From the NCBI GenBank assembly GCA_021734075.1, contig JAIPJW010000001.1:1-64000 (forward strand): 64,000 nt of DNA, in the 5' to 3' direction. The DNA is from Cephaloticoccus sp. (GTDB lineage: Bacteria > Verrucomicrobiota > Verrucomicrobiia > Opitutales > Opitutaceae). Both the position numbers and the translations under genes were made by a program. Below the pieces are notes generated by a model, which had not been told where the DNA came from, did not search any database, and saw nothing but the letters and a program-made list of their open reading frames with translations. Shown piece by piece: positions 57,281 to 64,000 of the stretch; the stretch's first letter is position 1, and each line of letters begins with the position of its first letter.

Positions 57281-58693
57281 ATGAGTGACGAGTCCAAGCC
57301 CCCGCCGTTGCGGCTCAAGCCGCGTTTGCGTCCCGAAGATGGTAGCGCTGCGACCACGTCGGCGGCACAGCCCGAGACCCCACCACCAGCCGAAACGTCG
57401 AGCACATCCGAAGCGGAAGCACCCAAATTGCGTCTCAAGCCACGTCTGGCTGCCGATACAGGTGAGGCCAAGCCCGCGGAATCAGCCCCGGCGACCGAGG
57501 ATCCGGCCGAGGGGGGATTGCGTCTCAAACCCAAATTGAAGCTGGAAACCGAGCCAGTCGCCGAAATGACGGCTGATACCCCGACGCCTGCAGCCGCACC
57601 GGACGCCGGCGAAGTTCGCCTCAAGCCCAAGCTGAAACTGGAAACGGAACCGACCAAGGCGGAGACACCTGCCGAACCGGCCCCGGGAGGTGACCCAACT
57701 CCCGCTCCGGAAACCGCGCCGGCGGAAGGCGCATTTAAACTCAAGCTCAAGCCCAAGGATCCAGCCACCAGTCCTCCCGCTGCGTCGGCTCCGCCACCAC
57801 CTGCAGCTCCGCCGCCACCTGCGGCATCGAAACCTCCGATGGTTCCCCCCCCGGCGGCGGCTGATGGAGCATTCAAATTCAAGCTCAAGGCCAAGGACCC
57901 GGCCGCCGGTTCCGCCGCGCCAGCGGCCCCCTCAGCTTCAAAGCCGCCCATCCCAGCCCCGGAGGCAGAAGGCGAACCCGCCGCCCCCAAGCCACTTCCC
58001 TTTGCGGTAAAAAAAGAACCCGCCCCTGAAGCGGAAGCAGAGGAAACTGCATCCGAAGAAACGCAAACTGAGTCCGCCCCGAAGAAGCGGAAATTGCCGG
58101 GCAAGCCATCGATGAAGGTGATGATTTTGGCGGCGCTGGTTATGGTCCTGGCCGTGGTCGGGGTGGTGGTTTGGAGGGTATTTCTGAGTCCCCCCCCGCC
58201 AGTTGTCCTGCCCATCCGACCGGCGGTGGTGAAAACAGAACCCGCGGTTCCTGCTGCTCCCGAGTCGCTTGCCGGCCAGATGATCGACAAGGCAACCCAA
58301 GTCGCCACTGAGCACGGGATCAACCTGACCGATCCGGTGGATGAGGTCATGGCCGGCGAAACCACCCCGGTGCGGTCAGCCCCGGATCCCCAAAAGGAGA
58401 CTTGGGTCACCGCGACGACCCAGAAACAAATCTCAGCCAATGTCACCGCGACCGTGATCACGGAGATGGCCGCAGTGCAGGCCAGCCCGGAATTTCAAAC
58501 CTACGTCGCCCAACTCACGATCAGCGGGGTGTTCCAGGGCTCGCCGGCCCGCGCCTTGATCAACGGCAAGACTTTTCAGGAAGGGGCTTTGATGGACCCG
58601 GTATTGGGAATCAGTTTTGACCACATAGAGGCCGAGACGAAGAGCATCATTTTCCGCGATGCCGGTGGCGCCACGGTCAAACGCAGATATTGA
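57281..58693 (+). CDS. Pro/Lys-rich LKP-repeat single-TM protein with GspB/PulC-like C-terminus
   Basis: Six recurring LRLKPRL / RLKPKLKLETE / KLKLKPKDP units, TM MILAALVMVLAVVGVVVWRVF, C-terminal LTISGVFQGSPARALINGKTFQEGALMDPVLGISFDHIEAETKSIIF. Confidence 0.82.
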   Translation: MSDESKPPPLRLKPRLRPEDGSAATTSAAQPETPPPAETSSTSEAEAPKLRLKPRLAADTGEAKPAESAPATEDPAEGGLRLKPKLKLETEPVAEMTADTPTPAAAPDAGEVRLKPKLKLETEPTKAETPAEPAPGGDPTPAPETAPAEGAFKLKLKPKDPATSPPAASAPPPPAAPPPPAASKPPMVPPPAAADGAFKFKLKAKDPAAGSAAPAAPSASKPPIPAPEAEGEPAAPKPLPFAVKKEPAPEAEAEETASEETQTESAPKKRKLPGKPSMKVMILAALVMVLAVVGVVVWRVFLSPPPPVVLPIRPAVVKTEPAVPAAPESLAGQMIDKATQVATEHGINLTDPVDEVMAGETTPVRSAPDPQKETWVTATTQKQISANVTATVITEMAAVQASPEFQTYVAQLTISGVFQGSPARALINGKTFQEGALMDPVLGISFDHIEAETKSIIFRDAGGATVKRRY

Positions 58694-58771
58694 AATTACC
58701 AAGCTTGGGTTTGGTTGCAACCAGATGCCCGTGGGGTCAGGTGGCCCGTGGCAGGTTCGATCCCGGTCGGG

Positions 58772-59452
58772 TCACTTGCTGGCGAGCGCATCGCGGATAC
58801 GGTGCAAAAACTCGGGATCCGTGACGATGGCGCTCACGCCATTCACAATGAACTGAATGCCCACGCACAGGATCAAAAAGCCCATTACCTTGGTCAGGGC
58901 GTTCATGCCGGTTTGGCCGATGACCAGCACGATTTTGCCGGAAAGGCGCAGCGTCACGTAGATGATGACCGCGACGATCAGGATGCCGATGATGATCGCA
59001 ATGTAATCGGTCCAGTCGGTGGAAAGGGAGGTGAGGCCGATCGTCACCGCGATGGCGCCCGGACCGCTCAGCATGGGCATCGCGAGCGGGGAAAAGGCGA
59101 TGTCGCGCTTGGCCCGCGCGGCCTCATGTTCCTGACGGGTTTGATTGGGGTCACGCGGCACCGCGACCAACATGCCCGAACCGATACCGGCAACCAGCAA
59201 GCCACCGGCAATGCGCAAGCCGGGGATGGAGATGCCGAAAAACCCCATGATGAAGGTGCCGCCAATCAGAAAACTGACGAGGATTGCGACCATGTAGAAG
59301 CATGCCATGCGCAACTGCTGATTGCGGCGGGCCGGTGTGTCGCCCTCGGTAATCGCCAGAAAAGTGGGCGCCGCCGCAAACGGATTGATCAGCGGCAGCA
59401 GTGCAATCACGGTCGCGAGGATCAGTCCCCAAAAATGGCTTACAAGATTCAT
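58772..59452 (-). CDS. MarC family integral membrane protein
   Basis: LINPFAAAPTFLAITEGDTPARRNQQLRMACFYM; AFSPLAMPMLSGPGAIAVTIGL. Confidence 0.94.
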   Translation of the reverse strand: MNLVSHFWGLILATVIALLPLINPFAAAPTFLAITEGDTPARRNQQLRMACFYMVAILVSFLIGGTFIMGFFGISIPGLRIAGGLLVAGIGSGMLVAVPRDPNQTRQEHEAARAKRDIAFSPLAMPMLSGPGAIAVTIGLTSLSTDWTDYIAIIIGILIVAVIIYVTLRLSGKIVLVIGQTGMNALTKVMGFLILCVGIQFIVNGVSAIVTDPEFLHRIRDALASK

Positions 59453-59505
59453 TGGGTGTCACGCAGGCAGAAAACGGGGCGCCTGGCAAAGGTGGAGCGC
59501 ACTGC

Positions 59506-60618
59506 TCACCACACCTCCACCGGCCCTTTGGGCACCGGGATGGCACTGCGGTTGAGTCCAGCGGGTTCCTCGCCAGTGCTCATGAATGAGGCCGCCATCG
59601 GGCCCAGTGCAAAACGCGGCAGGAGTTCACCCTGGTCGTCGCAATACTGCGCACGCCAACCGACATAGTCGGCAATCACCGCATCGAAGTCCGACCGGGA
59701 CTTGATGGTGATGACGCGCTGTTTGAAAGGCTTGGCTGGTCCGAAACGTTTGGCATACCATGGCGCCACCTTGCGGAAAAGACGGGCCCCATGGTCCTCG
59801 CCGTAGAACTCGCAGTAGCGCTCGAAATGTCGCCGCATCACCCGCACCCGCTCCGCAAAGGACGGCTCTGGCAACAGTTCACTGGTGATGAGAAAATGGG
59901 CGGTGCGCCGGAAGATCCAGGGATCGTAAAACGCGCCGCGACCAATGCTGACTCCGGCACACCCGGTTTCGTTGAGCATGTGGATCGCCGCCTCCGGAGT
60001 CGTGACATCGCCGTTGCCGATGACCGGGATGGATTTTACCGCGGCGACCACCGCCCGGATCCCCGCCAGATTGACCCGTCCACTGAATCCCTGCGCCCGG
60101 GTGCGACCATGCACAAAGATGGCGGCGGCCCCCGCGTCTTCCAACACGCGCGCCAAATCGGGTGCGGTGAGGTTGTCGTCGTCCCAACCCAGCCGCATCT
60201 TTGCCGTGATGGGGATTTTGACGGCATTGATCATGCCGCGAACCAGGGCCGCGGTTTTGTGGAGTTCGGTCATCATGGCGGAGCCCCCGCCGATTTTGAC
60301 CACCTTCTTGACCGGGCAGCCCATGTTGATGTCCACGGATTGAGCCCCCAACTCCTCGCACATCACGGCGGCGTCGCGCATTTCCTCCGGCACGCTGCCA
60401 AAGAGTTGGATGGCGAGCGGCCGGTCCTCGGGCGAGGACTCGACCATCTTGAGGGCGTTGCGATTGCGTTCGATGAGCGAGCGGGCGTTGACCAGATCGG
60501 TCGTGGCCCAGCCCAACCCGCCGAGTTCACGCAAAGTCACCCGAAAGGGCAGGTTGGTGTAACCCGCCAGCGGCGAAAGAAACAGATTGGTGGCGAGCTG
60601 GTGGGGGCCGATGTGCAT
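59506..60618 (-). CDS. tRNA-dihydrouridine synthase
   Basis: LSPLAGYTNLPFR; SVDINMGCPVKKVVKIGGGSAMM; MRLGWDDDN; VHGRTRAQGFSG; VIGNGDVTTPEAA. Confidence 0.96.
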   Translation of the reverse strand: MHIGPHQLATNLFLSPLAGYTNLPFRVTLRELGGLGWATTDLVNARSLIERNRNALKMVESSPEDRPLAIQLFGSVPEEMRDAAVMCEELGAQSVDINMGCPVKKVVKIGGGSAMMTELHKTAALVRGMINAVKIPITAKMRLGWDDDNLTAPDLARVLEDAGAAAIFVHGRTRAQGFSGRVNLAGIRAVVAAVKSIPVIGNGDVTTPEAAIHMLNETGCAGVSIGRGAFYDPWIFRRTAHFLITSELLPEPSFAERVRVMRRHFERYCEFYGEDHGARLFRKVAPWYAKRFGPAKPFKQRVITIKSRSDFDAVIADYVGWRAQYCDDQGELLPRFALGPMAASFMSTGEEPAGLNRSAIPVPKGPVEVW

Positions 60619-60620
60619 GT

Positions 60621-61124
60621 TCAGTTGGTCGGTGGGGGGCGGCGAAACCGAAGCATCAGCGCAGTGACCAAACCGGCCAACAGAATGAATTGACCGATGA
60701 TCAAGGGGAGCAGCTTGAGCTGCAGCTGTCCGCTGAGATTGGCGACGAAGATTTGTTGAAAAAACAGGATAAAGAAGCCGAGCACCACGCTGCCACAGGC
60801 GTGGAGCATGGCGGCAAGTGTGCCCAGGGTGGCGGTTCGTCGACCTGGAGCCATCCAGTATTCACGGTGGGGGATGTTGACCAGTGCATCCGGCAGCTTG
60901 CCGACCAGCCACCCCATGCCGCCAAACAGTCCGCCCAGAAGGACCGCGAGGCCGACCTGATAGGCAATATGGGAGGCGCGCAAATCCCAGCCATTGGCCT
61001 TGCCCTGCAGATCAAAGTGCGTGGCGATCCGTTCCGGCAGATGGGCCTGATGGTAGGCCGCCTGCCCCAGCGCCAGCAGGACAAGGGCATAAAAAAGCCA
61101 CCGGGACACGCGTTGCATGAACAA
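60621..61124 (-). CDS. DUF1648 domain membrane protein
   Basis: YHQAHLPERIATHFDLQGKANGW with flanking TM segments. Confidence 0.85.
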   Translation of the reverse strand: MFMQRVSRWLFYALVLLALGQAAYHQAHLPERIATHFDLQGKANGWDLRASHIAYQVGLAVLLGGLFGGMGWLVGKLPDALVNIPHREYWMAPGRRTATLGTLAAMLHACGSVVLGFFILFFQQIFVANLSGQLQLKLLPLIIGQFILLAGLVTALMLRFRRPPPTN

Positions 61125-61140
61125 GACCTAAGGCCAAGAC

Positions 61141-62292
61141 TCAGATGGCTGCGACCGCAATTTTCATGCGCCGGAGCGCCTCTTGCAGCGTGACGCGCGG
61201 GCAACCGAAGTTGAGGCGCACGTAGTCTCCCTTGGTCGCACCGAAAAACGCCCCGTCGCTCAGGCCCACGCCGTGCGTCTCGAAGTGGGCGATGGGATCC
61301 TTGAGTCCGAGGCCGCGCACGTTGAGCCAGGCCAGGTAGGTGGCCTCGATCGGGGCCTCGATCACCACCCCCGGCAGTTCGCGGGCGACAAAGTCGAGCA
61401 GCAGATCGCGGTTGCCCCGGAGATGGTCGAGCAGCGCCAGCCGCCACGGCTCACTGTCGCGGTAAGCCGCTTCACAGGCATCATAACCGAGTGTGTTCAC
61501 TTCGGCCACGATGCCGGCCGTGGCGCGCACAAACCGGTGGCGCAGAACGCCGTCGGGTATGATGGCAAAGGAAGTGCCAAGACCAGGCACGTTGTAGGTC
61601 TTGCTCGGGGCCATCAGGGTGATGCTCCGGCGCGCTATTTCCCCGTCGAGTAATGCGGTGGGCAGATGCGGCAGGTCATCGAGGATGAGATCGCAGTGAA
61701 TCTCGTCGCTGCAGAGCACGAGATTGTGGCGCACGCAGAATTCGCCCAGCTGCGTCAATTCCTCGCGGCGCCACACCCGGGCGACCGGATTGTGCGGATT
61801 GCACAGGAGAAAGAGTTTGGTCCGCGGTGTGATCGCGGCGTCCAATGCGGCCCAATCGATTTCCCAGCGGCCGTCCCGCAGTTGCAGGTCGACGGTCACG
61901 GAAACCCGCGCACTGTTCTTCGGCGCGCTCATGAACGGCGGGTAGATGGGCGCGAGCGTGAGCACCTCGTCACCCGGTTCGGCGAACGCCTGGGCCGTGA
62001 CATTGAGTCCGCAGACGAGACCGGGGAGCCACACAATCCAGGACGGTTCAATCTTCCACCCGTAACGTGATTCCATGGCCGCCACCATGGCGTCCATCGT
62101 GGACTTGGTTGGTCGGGCATAGCCGAAAACTCCATGCTCCACCCGTCGGTGGAGGGCGGCGAGGATGGCGGGGGAGGACCTGAAATCCATGTCGGCCACC
62201 CACATGGGCAGCACATCGCGTCCGGCATATTTCTGCCATTTTTGCGAGTCGGTGCCGCTGCGGTTGATGGGGGTATCGAAATCGAATTTCAT
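61141..62292 (-). CDS. PLP-dependent aminotransferase / cystathionine beta-lyase (MalY/PatB type)
   Basis: FDTPINRSGTDSQKWQKY...VLPMWVADMDFRSSPAI; CNPHNPVARVW; MAPSKTYNVPGL (PLP Lys). Confidence 0.94.
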   Translation of the reverse strand: MKFDFDTPINRSGTDSQKWQKYAGRDVLPMWVADMDFRSSPAILAALHRRVEHGVFGYARPTKSTMDAMVAAMESRYGWKIEPSWIVWLPGLVCGLNVTAQAFAEPGDEVLTLAPIYPPFMSAPKNSARVSVTVDLQLRDGRWEIDWAALDAAITPRTKLFLLCNPHNPVARVWRREELTQLGEFCVRHNLVLCSDEIHCDLILDDLPHLPTALLDGEIARRSITLMAPSKTYNVPGLGTSFAIIPDGVLRHRFVRATAGIVAEVNTLGYDACEAAYRDSEPWRLALLDHLRGNRDLLLDFVARELPGVVIEAPIEATYLAWLNVRGLGLKDPIAHFETHGVGLSDGAFFGATKGDYVRLNFGCPRVTLQEALRRMKIAVAAI

Positions 62293-62454
62293 GGGTGGGA
62301 AGGCAGCACCCAACCACGTCCGGGGAGATTGAGCACGGATTTTTTCCGGCATAAGCGGGGATGCGGATGATCCGCAAGGTTTGGCTTCGACCTGGTCTCC
62401 CCACCACAGATTGCGCACTTAGCGCTACACCAGTCGGCATTGCCGCCTCACTGG

Positions 62455-62690
62455 CTCCGCGACGCTGTTTCGCCATCATGGGGTGCGGTTCTCGGCATCG
62501 GATGTTTCAGGATACCATTGAAATCTCCTATCGAACCGATGCCCAGCTGGTCGCGCTTTGCGACTTGAATCCGGGTCGGGTAGAGGTCGCACGACATCGC
62601 TCCTTTAGAAATGGTGCCTCGGTGCCTCCGGGTTATGCCCACACCGACTTTGAAAAGATGATTACTGAGACAAAACCCGATGCACAATCA
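62455..62690 (+). pseudogene. Truncated Gfo/Idh oxidoreductase N-terminal fragment
   Basis: RRCFAIMGCGSRHRMFQDTIEISYRTDAQLVALCDLNPGRVEVARHRSF...[17 protein letters not shown] matches the start of a Gfo/Idh Rossmann domain, then stops within the 3' end of the opposite-strand kinase. Confidence 0.75.
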
Positions 62691-64000
62691 GCCCGACCGA
62701 ACGGATCGTAGGCGGCTTGGGCAGCACCTCACGGATACCTTGGTTGTGAAGCTGTTTCTCGCTGGCTGCACCCATGTAGCCTGAAGTCAGGATGATGGGC
62801 AGATTGGGACGGATAGCCTGCAGTTCGCGGGTCAGGTCAAGACCCGTCATTTTCGGCATCATCATGTCAGTGATGACAAGATCGAAGCGATACGGGTCAG
62901 ATCGGATTAGCGCAAGCGCCTCGACGGGATCGCTCTTGGTCACAGGCTTGTAGCCTAGTTGCTCCAGAATTCTCCCTCCGAGTTCAGCCAAGACAGGTTC
63001 ATCGTCAATGAGGAGGACCTGCTGCCCCTGCCCGGCAGGTATCGGGACGCTATCGGTGCTGGTCTCGGTAGATATTGCTGCCAGCGCGGGAAAATAGAGC
63101 CGAAAGGTTGTTCCCTGTCCCTGCTGACTGTAGACGGTGATGACCCCACCGTGACTTTTCACGATGCCGTGGACGACGGAAAGACCAAGGCCCGTGCCTT
63201 CACCGGGACCTTTCGTGGTGAAAAATGGCTCAAAAATGTGGTCCATCGTTTCACGGTCCATGCCTTGGCCGTTGTCGCTAACCGAAAGACGAACATAGGG
63301 GCCGGCGGTGAAACCCTGATTGCTCCGAGCCAACAGCTCGTCAGCGTTGAATTCTTCAAGCTCGACGGTCAGGCGCCCGGACTTATTCCCCCGCATAGCG
63401 TGCCACGCGTTTGTCCCAAGATTCATTATGATTTGGTGAATCTGAGTGGCATCAGCAAGGACGTTAAGTAAATCGCGGTGAAGCAGTCCCTCAATCTCGA
63501 TTGTGGTTGGAATGGTAGCACGCAGCAACTTGAGCGACTCAGCTATGATGAGCCTGAGCTGGAGTGGAGCCCGTTGCTGTTCCTGCTGCCGGCTGAACGC
63601 CAGGATTTGCCGGATCAGGTCAGCCGCCCGCTGGGTTGCTTGAGCAACCGGTTCAAGGAACTCTTTGGTCTTTAGGTCCTTGGCACTCATTCGGGCAAGT
63701 TCGGTGTAACCCATGATTGCCGACAGGATATTATTGAAGTCATGGGCAATACCGCCAGCCAGTGTGCCCAGGGCCTCAAGTTTCTGCGTCTGACGTAGCT
63801 GCATTTCGAGCGTGTGCTGTTCCGTGATGTCCGCAGCAAGGAGCACAAGCCGGTAAACCACCCCTGAAGCATCGCGCACGGGAAAGGCCCGCTCCTGGAT
63901 CCAACGCAGCTTTTGGTCTGGTCGCTCAATACGGTAGGTCTCGTCGTATTTCCCGGTAATCTGCTTGGTGCGGGCAGCTTCCGCAATCCGTGCCCGGTCC
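62662..64000 (-). CDS. PAS-containing hybrid histidine kinase with C-terminal receiver (runs off window end)
   Basis: [21 protein letters not shown]-box; [39 protein letters not shown]; receiver [13 protein letters not shown]...[14 protein letters not shown]. The reading frame stays open to 64000 (PAS region [26 protein letters not shown]). Confidence 0.95.
   Translation of the reverse strand, partial: DRARIAEAARTKQITGKYDETYRIERPDQKLRWIQERAFPVRDASGVVYRLVLLAADITEQHTLEMQLRQTQKLEALGTLAGGIAHDFNNILSAIMGYTELARMSAKDLKTKEFLEPVAQATQRAADLIRQILAFSRQQEQQRAPLQLRLIIAESLKLLRATIPTTIEIEGLLHRDLLNVLADATQIHQIIMNLGTNAWHAMRGNKSGRLTVELEEFNADELLARSNQGFTAGPYVRLSVSDNGQGMDRETMDHIFEPFFTTKGPGEGTGLGLSVVHGIVKSHGGVITVYSQQGQGTTFRLYFPALAAISTETSTDSVPIPAGQGQQVLLIDDEPVLAELGGRILEQLGYKPVTKSDPVEALALIRSDPYRFDLVITDMMMPKMTGLDLTRELQAIRPNLPIILTSGYMGAASEKQLHNQGIREVLPKPPTIRSVGLIVHRVLSQ

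Noticed and set aside
57202-58461. 419-aa Gly/Ser/Ala-rich minus-strand ORF
   Set aside because: Antisense image of the repetitive LKP protein gene; low complexity follows from the repeats on the plus strand.
58720-58775. tRNA-like T-loop (GGTTCGATCC)
   Set aside because: No matching acceptor stem or anticodon arm upstream and the T-stem has a mismatch; likely chance, at the 3' end of the MarC gene.
1-64000. CRISPR arrays, insertion sequences, prophage or known defence systems
   Set aside because: Searched by eye for regular direct repeats, transposase/integrase motifs and defence-gene domains; none found that I could support.

Overview
64 kb high-GC bacterial chromosomal window, densely coding on both strands, with no rRNA, tRNA, CRISPR array or transposase that I could recognise. 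Gene content suggests a Verrucomicrobiota/Opitutales-like organism (inference from a PEP-CTERM protein, two DUF5069-like proteins, AraC/phytanoyl-CoA dioxygenase pairs, Gfo/Idh oxidoreductases and glycosidases; not tested). Main content: ABC efflux system, cyclophilin, GH43-like protein, recA, sugar epimerase, a gltB-gltD-gltB glutamate synthase locus, a Gfo/Idh-AraC-PhyH cluster, a beta-mannosidase/GlcNAc-kinase/SIS operon, an S9 peptidase, upp next to a nucleoside-deoxyribosyltransferase-like gene, penicillin acylase/gluconokinase/DUF5069, a Cys-type formate dehydrogenase pair, an RRM protein plus DEAD-box helicase, an ArsM-like methyltransferase plus SigZ-like sigma factor, UDG, FKBP, RarD, a KLKP-repeat membrane protein, MarC, Dus, a MalY-like aminotransferase and a hybrid histidine kinase that runs off the end. 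Best second-look items: two GltB large subunits flanking one GltD; the Cys-rich ArsM/SigZ pair with no visible anti-sigma gene; paired hairpins with an identical TAAGGGGC loop flanking a DUF5069 gene and a 31-aa histone-H1-tail-like ORF absent from the ORF track; a perfect 11-bp inverted repeat in a divergent PhyH/AraC intergenic region; a 20-bp palindrome upstream of recA; a multi-repeat LKP membrane protein with a GspB/PulC-like end; and a truncated Gfo/Idh fragment abutting the histidine kinase. No clearly new defence or mobile system was found.
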